Source of the DNA: Ptychodera flava
Lineage: Eukaryota; Hemichordata; Enteropneusta; Ptychoderidae
Reading direction: 5' to 3'
Assembly: GCF_041260155.1 (NCBI RefSeq)
Contig: NC_091938.1
Location: forward strand, 16,317,219 to 16,381,218
DNA length: 64,000 bases
The number at the start of each line of letters is the position of its first letter. Within the stretch, counting starts at the first letter, position 1. The position numbers and the translations under genes are program-made. Shown in pieces: positions 25,845 through 39,241 of this stretch. The notes under the pieces were generated by a model. That model saw only the letters and a program-made list of their open reading frames with translations. It was not told where the DNA came from and did no database searches.

Positions 25845-28844
25845 ATGGCTGCCAAGTTAAAATCGACGATCACTTCAAGCTTTCGAATGCATGGGCTTTC
25901 ACTGAAGAGGTAAGAGGATTTCAGATTGCAATGTTTTGTTTCGGCGATCAAAACTAGGTGGATGGCGTCTTTCAGATTCCCTAGTAGTAGAACTTGGAAG
26001 ATATCGTCCCCAGAAGTGTCCTGATGTTGCAGAGAACATATTCACAAATGGTGGTACAGTATATAGCGGTATGGTACATCTGAAGCCCTACACGATCTAC
26101 AATTTACTTTCGCAGCCTTTCGGTTTCATGACCTCACATTTCTGACGGGTCTCCTGTCTTTTACGTGCTGATTTTGGCTTAAAATTTTACTACTTTTCAC
26201 CGGGGCGAAAGTCGTCGAAGTCAAAAGTCAGCATCGTAAAGTCACAGAAACAGGAGACAGAAATTCATAAGACAGCCACAGCTGGTTTATACGTTCTAAC
26301 AGAACCGAGAAAGTGGTAGGGCTGTGGATCACACCAAACTAAGGTCAGGAATCAACTGCTAGAACTGTCACACATTCACTGCTTCAACTTTGGAATTTTA
26401 CATATAAAACTCTTGTTTCAAAGCAGTTACATGCAATACTTGTATGTTATTGTTACACTCAATCCCTCCATGGAGGGACTGTGGTAGTACACTTGTATTG
26501 ATATTGTCCACTTTCCATTGAATCATGAATTCTCAATCAGAAACACTTCCCCAGCTTGACCCAGTCATTCGTTTGCTTTTTATATCTGATGTTTGTTGTT
26601 CCATGACATTGCAGTGATGCCAGTAAATTTTTAGTGGAAGCTTTGACACCGGTCAACGAAGTTGAAAGAGAAGACTGGTTGGATAGGATCATAGAAAGTG
26701 TACAAAACCAAGACTGTGAGTATGCAAAGTTTTCTGAGGAAAGTGTAACCAATCTCCACATGAAATGTGAGACAAAAATAAAGACTTGATCATCCTGCCA
26801 ACATAAAAATGAACATTCCATTTTCTTCCCAATTTTCAAAATTGCAATAGCTTTTATATAACAAACACTGATAATATTGAAAAGATTTATAGGATATACC
26901 TTTTTGTCAAAAGTCCCTCCTTTGGGTGCCTTCCCATCTCAGAGGAACTGCTACTAGATGTAGAATTTTTCATCATTGAAATAAATCACATATGATTTTT
27001 ACTTTTGTTTGTTTAATCTCTGTAATGAATGGGATATTTTTCTTTTCAGTGACGTCGTCTATGATAGATCAGCAAATCCTGGAATCTGCAGTTCAAGAAT
27101 GTAACGCAGACAGCGACGAAAACAGTAGTCAGATATTGAATGTAATCAGTGCCTTTGATGTTCCAAGATATACATACAGCCAACAGAGAAAGAAGTTCAT
27201 CGTGTAAGTAACATTTGTGTTTCAGTGAAATATTGATCTAAATAATGATTGAATTCAGTGTAAAATGTGACTGCCATGAAATGAAGGGCTTTCGTTTTCA
27301 GGTACCTGATAAAATGCCATATTTTTGAAGGTAATAGACAATGTACATAAGAAGCAGACTACTTGAATACTATGTCACCATTTTCATATGTGAGACAATA
27401 AAAGGAATTTGTACCTTTCTGTGTCACTGGGTCATTTGATAGATGACCTTTGACTCTGATCACATGGACTTAAAAGGATAACGGAAACTGAGCAGCTACT
27501 ATTTCTATGTAACATTTTTGCCAGAATTAATTAATTAATGCATAAATTTACAGTATGTAAAGGTATCGTTTCAGAGTATTTCAAGTTTTGCCCCATTAGT
27601 GATCTTGCAATTTTGATATAATTATCATATTAATATTTTGCAGATGATAAGATAACTTTTGTAGATTAGAGGAGATAAGCAGTCACATTGCTTGTGTAAA
27701 GAGTTGATAACAAACCCAAAAGTGTTGGGTATAATTTACACCTTTCCGTGTCACTTGGTCATTTGATTGATGACCTTTGACTCTGATCACAAGACATCAC
27801 ATGACCAGAGGTCATTTGTAAGGTCAAATACAACACTCTAAGTAGGAATAAAGCTCTGACTGAAGTTACAACACTGCCACAGATGCCTTTTCCATGTCAA
27901 ATATAACAGTAATGGCTGTTCCAAACTTCATATTTGAAGAGGTCATCCATTTGTTGTTTTTTTCCTGTTCAGTGACACATCACCACCTTGTCTCCATGGC
28001 AATGCTGACAGCAAAGCTTTGCTCTTCAAGGAGAGGTACTCCATTCTGTATCAGAGGACATCACGGCACAATCTCTTCACGCCTGTTGTACCGGGTGCCT
28101 CAGAGGCACAGAGCAAAAAGTTCAAGGTGTGTGTTTCCATTTTTTACCCAATCGTAATTGAGAATTTCATTGATTGCACAATGTCCATCCAATCTATGAT
28201 TAGAATCTGTACAGATGTAGCTTTCATTATCAATGAATACTTTTACTCTAAATTAGGCGGGAAATAATCTTGTTTTGTTTCATAATCAAATAGTATTCAG
28301 TTTGTGATCAAATGGTGGAAGAAAACAACAGTTTATTCATGGTACATAAAGGTATGGGCAAAGTTTAAAACTATAATTTCTATATACATATAGACTTAAG
28401 TATCCTTTTGGAATGTTACCAGAGTAACTGAATTTTAAAGATTACCTTTTACTGCATGTATTCACGGTCCCTCCATTGTGGAGGGACCGTGATGTATTGC
28501 AAAAAATTAAGTTCAAGATAGTTATTTGCAAGATATTTGATGTTGTTTGCCAATTTTTCTTAATCTCAGTTGAAGCCAGTTGAGTATTTACTGGGCAGTA
28601 CAACCAAACTCGGTGATATCATCGTGCTGGGAATGTTGACTCAACTGAAGGAAGGCAAATACTACTTGGAAGATCCGACTGGTGCTGTGGAGCTGAATTT
28701 ATCACAGGCTAACTTCCACACTGGCTTGTTCACCGAGAATTGTTTCGTGCTGGCTGAGGGTTGGTACGATGATCAAGTCTTCCACGTCAATGCGTTTGGT
28801 TTTCCGCCACCAGAACCAGCTGATACAACAAGGTATTGTGTGCC

Positions 28845-28907
<63 letters not shown>

Positions 28908-31900
28908 GTTAGCATTTGTGTGTATTGTGGTCATATGTGTATGTCTGTATAAGGATTTTCTTCAGAAAATATGTGATAAAATGTGCTCACATCTTACATT
29001 TCTTTAGCATACAGGAAACGCCATGATGTGGGTACATATTATGTAAGAACATATTGTAACTACTCTTCATAGCGTAAATGCAATTAGTATCTGGTACCTG
29101 GAGGAAACATATTTAAACTTTCTGGCTGATGGATTCAATCTAGGTTGTCAGCATTTGACCTTTTGGTACACTACTGAGATACCTTAATCAGATAATTTTC
29201 TTGCACTGGACCCTGTGTATTTTCAATACTCTCACCCTTTCTGCCCAGACTTGAAAAGCTATTGCTTGAGGGCGCCCTTTGCAATGCATGTGTAGGGCTC
29301 TCTCACACAACAGATCTTTCAGCCTAATCACCCTTTGTTTCAGGCAATACTCTTCAGTGATGCCAAACCAATGATCAGAAAAAGCAATGAATTTTTGGGA
29401 TTCTGAATCGAACTTGCAGGGTTTTTCTGTATCCACTTGCCTACCAGTCTTGCCATAGCAAAAATGTAATCTTGTTCCAGACTGCTTAATACTCAACTCA
29501 CACTATCAGTGGTTTCACAACAAGTCACAATGGGCTGAAATTTAGAAAAGATATTTAATATGCGCCAACAGATGTATTTATTCATATTACCATAAAATGA
29601 CAGTTCTATGTAGACTAGCCCGCACTGCTTGGCTTTTCCCGGCACCAGTTACTGTCATGCCTAGACAGCAACCCACACCCTGCAAGGTTCACATGTCTGT
29701 GGGCCATTGTGTTCATCCCACAACCTATGCAACAGCCTCCCACCAGTACAACAGTCTGCTGAAGTTAATTCCTTCAATTTACTCTGTTTTGATATTTGTA
29801 TGCCTACAGACTTGCAGCAACCTATGGCGTTCCAGTAAAACTTACAATTGCATTCATGTTTCAGGGCGTATTTTGGAAATATGAATTTCTTTGGAGGAGA
29901 ATCAGCGACTTCTCTGAAAGCATCCATTCAACTCAAGACAGTGGAGGAAAACAACGAAGATGCCATGTTTGTGTTCCTGTCGGACGTTTGGTTAAACCAG
30001 CTGTCCATCAGGAATAAACTTCACACGCTGTTCACGGGTTTCATGGATGTGCCACCAGTGGCGTTTGTCTTCTGCGGAAATTTTACGTCAACACCTCATG
30101 GTAGTCATCATGTGAAGAGACTAGAAGGTGAACAAATAGATGTTTGCACTCGTCATTATTAATCAATTCAAGAAAAGAGAAAGAACAAATTCATTTACTA
30201 GTAAACATATTTTGGCTCTTTTTTGTTTGTATTGTATCAAAACCAGGAATCTTGTTTCTGATCCTCTGTTTTTTCTACATGCTAAATTTTATTCAGTGTC
30301 TGTTTTCAGCCCGTGACATCTCTTAGCTAATTAAAAATTCAAGTAATTTCATTTAAATTCATATGTATTCCACATTGGATGATGAAGGAGAAATATGTAT
30401 TCCACATTGGATGAAGAAGGAGAAATAGAATTTTATCTGCAAGAGTATGGAAAATTTGGCATACATTCACAAAAGCCACCCTTGCATTTTCGGACTGTAA
30501 CCCCTTGCTGTGAAAGAATGAAGAAATATAATATACCGTTCAGCCCTTTAAGTGCTGTAATTTTTTACCACCAAAATTTTAGTGCAACATTTCACAATTT
30601 TTTATGAACTTTTCTCTAATCTTTTATTATAATTTTGGACCAAATGGACATATTTCATTGGCGAAGGCTTTTTATCAAAATTTTGGCAAGAATCTGTAAA
30701 AAAATTTACTGGAGTATATTTAATAAAGGCAACGAAAATTGACTTTGGTGCTCAAAGGGTTAAAGATACGATGTTGCTTGCAAGTTTTGTAGGATAGTTG
30801 TTATCTGTATAATGCACATGTTCTTATTTTGGTTACAAATTGTACATCTGGGCATTCACCCTAAAAACAAAAATTTATTATGTATGCAAATTAGCAATAA
30901 AATGAAATGACACTGCTAAGTGTCACTAAATTGTATTACAGCACTGTGAGATCAACATCTATACCATGTTTCATCGAATTTGATGTAGTATTTCTGGACA
31001 TATCACTCAAATCATATTGGTATTAACTCCAGCTCATGATGGTTCGTCATTAAGACTTTATGTTTGACATTCGTAACCCTAATCCTGTTGGATGGTATCA
31101 GGTCACCATTTGCTGAGTCAGTAAAATAGTATTGAACCAAATCTACACATAGTTTCACCTTTGGTCACTGAGAATCATATTAGAATGAGAATCGTAATGT
31201 GTCATAAACAGGATCTAGATATTCAGGGGCTTTCAATTATTTTTTTTTTTTGTTAAAATGCAACACATTGGACACTGCTTGTAACTAGCTTGACCTGATT
31301 GTGATACATGAACTTGGCAAGATATGGGATAAATGCCCTGAATATGTGTATTTTCCATGACACCATGGAGATAAAATGACAAAAGGATTCGCATCATTTT
31401 TTGTAACTTGAAATATCTTTTCTGTCTTTCAGAGTCTTTGCATGAGTTAGCAGACTTGATCTTGGAGTTTCCAACCATCGTTGAAAAGAGTTATTTCATC
31501 TTTGTTCCGGGTTTGCAAGATCCTGGCCCAGGCTGTATTTTTCCCAGGTTAGTTATTATATACACTGATCTGGGTACTGTACCTGTGGGATGCGGATATT
31601 AAGTTGTTGATAATTCCAGATGGTGTAGGATGCAGTGCCAGGACCCAGTGCCATAATCAAAACCCTTACATCAACAGGCAAATAAGTACCTTGGTTCAAG
31701 TGTATACATCCTAGTCCGTCATTTGAACGATTTTGAGCAAAAAGTGTATTCTTACTGTCATTGTCAGAAAATCACCTGGAACCAGGGCTGACACAAATAC
31801 ATCAATGCACACAATTATCACCAGATTTGTAATTTCATCAGGGCTGAATTGCCCTCTGCCAAAGTTGTCTTTTAAGTGTCTGACCATTTTGTTCACATTT

Positions 31901-34557
31901 GTTTTCAAGCAACAACAGATAATAAAACGTGATCTTTGTATTTGTATTTATAAATTATTTGTAATATTTTTATATGTTTTATAATTTTCAAATCAAGATT
32001 TTGGTAGAAAACTGACATTTTTGTATCAATATCACAGCTCAAAATGTCTTACAGAACAGTTGTCTGTATTAATGATGGCATGGAAAACATCTTATTACTT
32101 TTTACCTTCTTTACAAATTGTTACTATTCTTTGTTATTCAGTGTTTAATGTCACGTTTTTCCATTCTTTTCACTGAAGGCCTCCAATACCAAACTGTATC
32201 ACGGAAGAATTCCAGAAGCAGATTCCCTTATCTGTGTTTACAACAAACCCGTGTAGAATCCAATACTGTACTCAAGAGATTGTGGTGTTCAGGGAAGACA
32301 TCGTCAATAAAATGTGTCGGAATTGTGTCAAGTTTCCTACATCCCGTTCAGAAATACCTGCAAATGTGAGTATTGATTTGTGTATGGAAATATTAACTTG
32401 GTAATCATGATTAAGCTTTAGTGTCAATAATAATCTTTGTTCAGAAATTTTGGTAAATAAATGTTCATCAACTTGACCAGTCTATATTAGATGTCACACC
32501 ACTATTTCCTCTGAAAGGCTGTACCAGTATCATGGAATGGCATAAAAATCGGGAACATGAATGTTTGGCTCAACTGATATTCAATAACTCATACAAAATG
32601 ATCGTTGCAAATTGGGGTTGGGTGTCATGTTGGACAAGGGCACAGACAGAGAGAAGTACATCAAGTAAACTGTAAACTGGGACTAACTACCTTCTTTTCT
32701 CACTTATGCTGTCACATGTGTAAAACCTTATTAAATTTTCCCCCCTACAGTTTGTGAAAACAGTTGTGTCTCAAGCGCATCTCTGTCCGTTACCACTCCA
32801 CGTATCACCGATATACTGGGCCTATGACAGTGCAATGCGTGTCTACCCACTGCCAGACTTGATAGTGTTTGCTGACAAGTATGACCCATTTACAATAGAC
32901 AGTGTCAACTGCATCTGTACAAATACGGTAAGAATCATTCCTTGTGGTTCACCACCCTTCTTTGTCTGTAATGTACTCAGGATTGAATTAAGGTTTTTCA
33001 TTGCAGCTTACTATATCATAGAATCAAGCAATACGAAGTAGGTGCCAGCCATATGAAACATTTTAAGGTTGGCATGCAAGTGAAGTTTTTGTGCAGTTTG
33101 TATAGTCTTCATCCACAGATGATGCCGCATATGCAGTGTTACAAGACTATGTTCTGCTGAAAACTGCACCAACATAAGGTCTTGTACGTGTAAAGCCATG
33201 CGCAACCAAGAATGTTGTTGGTTTCAACAATATGAGAATGTGTCATAGGTCAGCAAGAACCCTACGTGACATAGTATGTGTATGGATTTTTCATTTTGAA
33301 GATCTTTACGCTGTTCATCTTCGTACTGCTTTTGTAAAAGCTGTAAGAAGTACAGTGCATCAAATTTATTTTGTTTGAGATAAACTCCACCAGTATTTAG
33401 ATATGTCAATGAGCAGAAACTCCAGGTATTTGTTAATTAGGTCAATTCTGCTCATATATCTGTATTCCTTTTCAATCATATTTGTCTGAGATTGACCTTA
33501 AAGTTGATGTTGTTATGTTTGCAGGGGTCATTTTCACGGAGCGACTTCAGTTTCAAAGTTTACTTCCCATACAACAAACAAGTGGAAGACAGGTGAGAAA
33601 TGCTAACATTGGTTAGCCATTCTTTGCTGGTCAATAATATTGTTTTCTTCAGCTAAACGGGGCTTTTCATCAAGCGAAGTTTTGTTGTTATTTTTGTGAA
33701 TTCACTTTGTTTGATAGGGCACATATCCTATTCCAGAAAGCTACTTAGCACAAGACTGACTGTACATGTTTTCAAGTTTAAATTCTCTACCATGTAGAAC
33801 AGACAGAGAAAACTGACGTAATTTCCACTTTTTCCCAGAAATGTAAATGCAATCCCCTCGGCCAGTATCAGTCCTCACCCAGCATGTGAATAAATATTCC
33901 ATAGTCCATGATCATTATGTGTTTACATCAGTTCCATGTTCCTAAAGATTGTTGGTGTAATCTGCAATCTTGCCAGCAAATTTGAGGATACCTACCGGTA
34001 TACCAGGCAGTGCTTCATTATCGGAAATCAAAAAGTTGGTTATGTCATACCTCACTTTTACTATGCATTTCATGGTTGCTACCGTTTTGGCCACTTTCTC
34101 TGACTACATTTTTGGAAGTCGGAAAGACCTTGTAACTACCAAATACCCATAAATGTTCTCTGGTAGTATGTTTGCTAAATAAGCTGGTGACCGCTCAACT
34201 AAACAGAAAACTCAGGCTTCATGTAGAGCCATGTCATATACCGGTATATTTAGCATGTGTTAGGAATGCAGCAACACAATAATAGACAAGAAGGGCCATC
34301 ACTGGGGTGGGGTGGGCTTCAATTGTCACACACGCAAAAACACATATGACTTATCATTAAGGAAGAGAAAGCCCATAAAACTCTACAACATATCTATTGA
34401 TGCTTGCACCTTTTATTCTAATATTAAAAATTTTTCCTGCATTGAATCAAAATATCAAGAAATTTCTGAACCACATTGCATAGGTAAAGTATATAGATGG
34501 ATCATAATTTCATGAAATTGATATTTCTGTTTTTGTTCTAGTAAAATAACTGACTAA
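25845..34557 (+). CDS. POLE2: DNA polymerase epsilon subunit 2, complete, 11 exons
   Basis: POLE2 is the B subunit of the leading-strand replicase Pol epsilon and links the catalytic subunit to the CMG helicase. Exons: 25845-25909, 26615-26715, 27050-27203, 27973-28126, 28570-28832, 29865-30127, 31433-31547, 32179-32365, 32751-32927, 33525-33592 and 34542-34557. All junctions are GT-AG and in phase; the product is 520 aa (human 527). The first ~75 residues match the Dpoe2NT helical domain, followed by an OB-fold region ([33 protein letters not shown]) and the inactive calcineurin-like phosphoesterase domain ([64 protein letters not shown]). The last exon adds only five residues (codon-split S, then KITD), matching the short human tail. 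Intron 5 begins with a (GA)n tract and intron 6 holds a TTAA-flanked element. Identity is certain; the final 16-nt exon is a little less so. Confidence 0.95.
26135..26290. mobile_element. Diverged foldback related to the 46.7-kb element
   Basis: GGTCTCCTGTCTTTTACG and the inverted copy ending ACAGGAGAC flank ~40 bp. The arm sequence and nearby CCACAGCTGG resemble the 46733-46898 element. It lies in POLE2 intron 1. Confidence 0.5.
26461..26484. repeat. Imperfect CCCTCC palindrome, POLE2 intron 1
   Basis: TCCCTCCATGGAGGGA with a right flank CTGTGG; resembles the palindrome at 28463-28491 with one arm decayed. Confidence 0.5.
28463..28491. repeat. CACGGTC palindrome, POLE2 intron 4
   Basis: CACGGTCCCTCCA, three bases, then TGGAGGGACCGTG: a perfect 13-bp inverted repeat. 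Confidence 0.65.
28848..28904. repeat. (GA)n microsatellite beside a POLE2 donor
   Basis: About 57 bp of GA beginning 15 nt after the exon 5 donor at 28833. Confidence 0.95.
30361..30426. repeat. 32-bp tandem duplication, POLE2 intron 6
   Basis: ATATGTATTCCACATTGGAT and onward occurs twice with a single difference. Confidence 0.85.
30543..30763 (+). mobile_element. TTAA-flanked MITE family B, copy 1
   Basis: A ~220-bp element in POLE2 intron 6. It ends GCTCAAAGGGTTAA; the left end is eroded (GCCCTTTAAGTGC). The body contains the shared segment TTTTGGACCAAATGGACAT. Confidence 0.75.
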
Positions 34558-35004
34558 TCTTCATAAAATGGCGGCCGACTGAAGATTGTGATGAAGTGGC
34601 GTGTCATAGGAACATTGAATTGGGATGTGCTGTACTGGGTCACAAAAGCTGGATAACTTTGTGAACTCCCATCAGTGATAATATCATCAATATGTGAGCT
34701 TATATTTGACATATACACTTATAGCACCTGGATACATCCTTGTGGACATTGAAAGACTTCTCAAAACCTTTGGATTCCACTACATGCAACCATTGTTTGC
34801 TGGACGGTGTGTTCTATATCTGATGACTTGTATCTAAATCTCACACATGCAGTACAAAAGGTGCAAAATTTTTATCATGTCTATGATAAAAGATCAAGCA
34901 TTTTTCTTAAGTACATTTTGCAACCAATATTTTGCTTCTTTCGGCGCGTAAATTAAATTGCTTTCTCATCGACTACAGATTTTTAATGCAACAAGCCAGT
35001 TTTT

Positions 35005-35392
35005 TAGCTACTATAGACTATAGTCTATAGAAGCTATTGGGATGGGTATCCGTCCGGCGTCCGTCGTCAGTCTGTATGTATGTATGTATGTATGTCCGTT
35101 TGTGAGGCGTCCGTCCACTCAAATATCTTGAGAACCGCAGTACTTACTGATTTGATATTTGTTGTGTCAATGAAAAATATGATTTTGAGAAACTATTTTT
35201 TTTTTTTTTGATATTGTTGAAAATAGGCAAATTAATGCCAAAAAAGGTGTTTTTGGTAAAAAATCTTCTTCTTCATAACCGCTGGTCAGACAGCTTTGTT
35301 ATTTGGTATACAGGTCCCTAGGGATAACCCAACTTAGATTTGTTAAAATTGTGATGAAATATGCAAATGTGTATTTTTAAGGAATTTTTTTG
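35005..35392 (+). repeat. ~390-bp dispersed repeat, copy 1
   Basis: Begins TAGCTACTATAGACTATAG, includes a (GTAT)n tract at about 35070-35095 and GGTCAGACAGCTTTG. It is repeated closely at 36219-36603 and partly at about 39765-39895. Confidence 0.8.
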
Positions 35393-36218
35393 TCATTTTT
35401 GGTCAAAGTTGACTTACGTTGTAGGTAATTCTTGTACTGTATAAACCCTATCAATTCACCCAGAAAAAAATAATTAATATGATTTTAAATAATTGATTTA
35501 GCCAAAATAATTTTAGTGTGGAATTATCAGAAAGTTCAACTTTTTTTGACAGTTCATAGTGAAATGCTTAAACATCTTGGAGGATTAAAACATGTAAAGG
35601 CAACTTTCCTGAATCTCAACTTTGATATATTCCGAACCGTCATTTATTGTGCCCTGTATGTTATCTAAAAGAAATTGCTCATAATAGTTTGTCATGATAG
35701 GGTGGTCAAATAAATAGAGATAGAGAAAGTTCTAATTTCCATTTATGGTTGACTTGGTAAGGATAAAATAAAATTACTTTTTGAGGAAAAAAATAGAGTG
35801 GTCAATTAAAAGAGTGGTCAAAGTGACAGGGTTTTATGGTAAAGCTGGGCTGTGAAGATTCCTCATGTGCTATTTATAGCAATTATGCAACATGTGTAAA
35901 CAGTGCAATGAAATTGTTACATGATTCCTTATAATGCTTTTGATGACCTTGAACTTCTTAAGTTTCAAACATTTGTCTCTTCAGTGTGCTTTCTCTGAGT
36001 ACGTACAGTCTCAACTTATTCAACAGAACATACTTACTTTACAATGTTAATTTGAAAGTTAAAATGTGCTTGGTTAATAGGATGAAAATACTGATATTAA
36101 AAGATAACCAGCTCAAGATTCTTTATAACCTGACAGATATGCTGTTTTTTTAAGACGTAAATCTTGATTTAAGCAAGTCTTGTTTACTTTAATTAGAATG
36201 TAATTAACTCTCATTCAT

Positions 36219-36603
36219 TAGCTACTATAGACTAATATAGTCTATAGAAGCTATTGGGATGGGTATCCTTCCGGCGTCCACCGTCAGTCTGTATGTATGT
36301 TTGTATGTATGTCCGTTTGTGAGGCGTCCGTCCACTCAAATATCTTGAGAACGCAGTACTTACTGATTTGATATTTGTTGTGTGGCTAAAATATGATTTT
36401 GAGAAACTATTTTTTTTAATTTTTTGATATTGTTGAAAATATGCAAATTAGCGCCAAAAAAGGTGTTTTTGGTATAAAATCTTCTTCTTCATAACCGGTG
36501 GCCAGACAGCTTTGTTATGTGGTATACAGGTCCCTAGGGATAACCCAACTTAGATTTGTTAAAATTGTGATGAAATATGCAATCTGTATTTTTAAGGAAT
36601 TTT
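36219..36603 (+). repeat. ~390-bp dispersed repeat, copy 2
   Basis: Direct copy of 35005-35392. It abuts the second repeat unit that starts near 36605, so the two units may belong to one larger element. A degraded third match near 39765-39895 ends in TCTATAGTAGCT, the inverse of the unit's start. Confidence 0.8.
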
Positions 36604-36685
36604 TATCACAACTGGGAGTTGTGATATAGAGGTGGTTTCAACCGGTGTTTGATGTCGTCCATTTCCGTAAACGACAAAAAGTCAA

Positions 36686-36998
36686 AAACTGCTGAACGGA
36701 CTGCGTTGATATTTGATACCGATACATAGACTGGTTCCAAGGTTCCAATTCCGAAAATGGAGCCAAACGGAGCGCCGGTTAGATAGTTTTGGGAAATTTC
36801 TAACCCCCCTTTTTATCTAATTGATTTTAGGGGTCTTTCATATATGTAGTTTTGGAATGTACACCAATCCTGCATTGTGGACTGTTTTATGAGTTGTTGA
36901 ACAGAAATGAGGTTTTGATGAATGTTAGAAATATGCAGGATGGCTGATTCGAAGTATAAGAGATTTCTATGGTCTTTTGGGCATCAAAAGCATTAAAA
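36686..36998 (+). repeat. ~310-bp repeat, copy 1 (adjacent to LINE tail)
   Basis: Shares GGTTCCAA, TAGATAGTTTTGGGAAATTT and ATATGCAGGAT with 38931-39241. Its right end abuts the (ATT)n tail of the LINE. Confidence 0.8.
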
Positions 36999-38025
36999 AA
37001 ACCAATAATAATAATAATAATAATTTATTTATTGCCATATGCATTAAAATACAATGGAAATTGATTTTTCACGTGCGCATCAGTGAAAGAATTAAAAATA
37101 TCATAAACTGGAATAAAAATACTAAAAATAAACACACGTTAAAATACAAAGACTAAAAATACGAAATGTGAAACTAATATATTACATTTGATTTAAAATT
37201 CGAACTGCTGATGGATAAAAACTCTTGCGAAAGCGTTCAGATTTTGTTCTGATGCATCGATAGCGACGCTCAGAAGGTAAAAGTTCAAAATATTTATGGG
37301 CTGGATGATTTTCATCATTAATGATAGATGTGGTTTTCCGAATGGTCCTGGATCGATAAATTGATGGCAATGAAGGTAAATCTGAACCAATGATCTTCTC
37401 GCAGTGCTAACGACTTTACTAGTGAATGAAACTCTGCAATAGTGATATTTCCAAACCAGACTGTTATAGCATATGTTAAAATACTCTCAATTGTAGTGCG
37501 GTAAAAGTTAATCAAAATGACACGACTCATGCCAAATTTCTTCAGGCGTCTCAAAAAATACAGGCGTTGCTGAGCTTTCTTAATTAAAGACTCTGTATTT
37601 GTCTGCCAAGACAAAGCATTAGAGAGTTGGATTCCAAGATATTTAAAAACAGACACAATTTCAACCTCACTGCCTTGAATCACGATGGGAATAGTTGGCT
37701 GACTGACTTTCCTAAAGTCGATAATGATTTCTTTTGTTTTACTGACATTGAGTTCAAGATCGTTTGTATCACACCATTCCACTACGTTAACGATTTCTTT
37801 TCTGTAATTTGACTCATCATTATTATTGATCAATCCAACTGCTGAAGTATCATCTGCAAATTTTACCATTACATTTCCCTCAAACATATTTGTACAATCG
37901 TATGTGTAAAGTGAATACAATAAGGGACTTAAGACACAACCCTGAGGAGCGCCCCTGTTCAGAACAATACAAGAGGAAAAACGGTCACCAATCTTTACCA
38001 CTTGGGGTCTTTGGTACAAAAACCA
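36999..38025 (-). mobile_element. 5'-truncated LINE (CR1/Rex1-like reverse transcriptase)
   Basis: The minus strand encodes the second half of a reverse transcriptase: APQGCVLSPLLYSLYT, catalytic FADD (VKFADDTSAVG), WCDTNDLELNVSKTKEIIIDFR, YLGIQLSNALSW, then the thumb. The C-terminal stretch (YRSRTIRKTTSIINDENHP ... ILNQM, in part) lies in another frame from about 37400 downward, so at least one frameshift is present. The 3' end (low coordinates) has an (ATT)n tail at 36999-37022, typical of CR1/Rex1-type LINEs. The 5' end is truncated near 38025, as expected from incomplete reverse transcription. The copy is inactive. Confidence 0.88.
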
Positions 38026-38159
38026 TATTTCATAGTTTAGATTCTCACTTTTGAGATGACCCTAGGCATTTGTTAAGTAAACATCCTTGAGTCAATATGC
38101 AGACTTTGACATTCCAGAGATTAAGTATCCACAACCTCACATGTTACAGTCTTTCACTA

Positions 38160-38240
38160 CAATGGTATGGCCCAAACCCATTGTTATCAATGGAGAGTGT
38201 GGACCTGTCTACAGGAAATTGGGGTGAACAGGTTAGACAA
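38160..38240. mobile_element. Degraded TTAA MITE family C copy
   Basis: Shares AACCCATTGTT and GTGGACCTGTCTACAGG with the reverse complement of the element at 57489-57580; both TTAA ends are lost. Confidence 0.5.
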
Positions 38241-38930
38241 TGACGTTACAAGTTGTAGGTTAGTTATCAAGGTAGCACCAGCATAGAGTCCTGAGTATCT
38301 GTCCATGTGTTCTCACAGCAAATTACAGGGAAAAAAATTATTTGAGAAGTTTCTCTCCTTTAAATAGAAGTATATTACAATTTAAACTTGTCATGGATAG
38401 ATTGCTCTCAAATGATCTGAAACACAGTTATTGCCCATTAGCAACAAATCTATAGCAAGATTTATGTAAAGTTCATGAACTTACACAAGGTATTAGACAA
38501 AAGATGACCATGACTTTGCTACTTTTCAACATTTATTTCAATCAGATTTCCCCAGCTTAGTGTATAATTTTGTAATCTTAATTACTGTCAACTTAGCTTT
38601 ACTAACTTATTCATACCTCATTATTCTTACACTACTGTTATACCTTATAACCACAAAATTTCAAGAGATGCATATATGATTGTCACTTAACAAACAATTT
38701 ACAAATATGTCTTCTGCTTTTCTCCATATACATATACATGTCTCTTTTCTCATGAAAATGAGCTTAAAATCGCAATGTGAAAAATAGTCTGTCAGCTATA
38801 TGTTGCTCATTGACTTCGTGGTCTGTCTAATTCACAGTGAGTGTGGTTGTTGATAAATGCTGATAATACTAGGCGGTCATTATGTCCAAGCGCCATTGGC
38901 GGTATTTTTTAACATAATGACCATAGGTCA

Positions 38931-39241
38931 TTACTGCTGAACAGACTGCATTGATATTTGGTAGAGATATTCAGACTAATTCCAAGGTTCCGATTCCGAA
39001 AAATGGAGCCAAACAGAGCAGCGGTTAGATAGTTTTGGGAAATTTCTAACCCCCTTTAACTAATTGATTTTAGGGGTCTTTCATATATGTAGTTTTGGAA
39101 TGTACACCAATCCTGCATTGTGGACTATTTAATGAGTTGTGGAACAGAAATGAGGTTTTGATGAATGTTACAAATATGCAGGATAGCTGATTCAAAGTAT
39201 CAGAGATTTTCATGCACTTTTGGTAATAAAATTGATAAAAA
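38931..39241 (+). repeat. ~310-bp repeat, copy 2
   Basis: Direct copy of 36686-36998, with the LINE copy between the two. Confidence 0.8.

Noticed and set aside
28833-29007. Open frame continuing from POLE2 exon 5 into an Arg-Glu repeat
   Set aside because: The donor at 28833 and the next exon fit the POLE2 alignment exactly; the extension is translated (GA)n intron.
37627-37812. Plus-strand ORF within the LINE
   Set aside because: It is the antisense shadow of the reverse-transcriptase frame.
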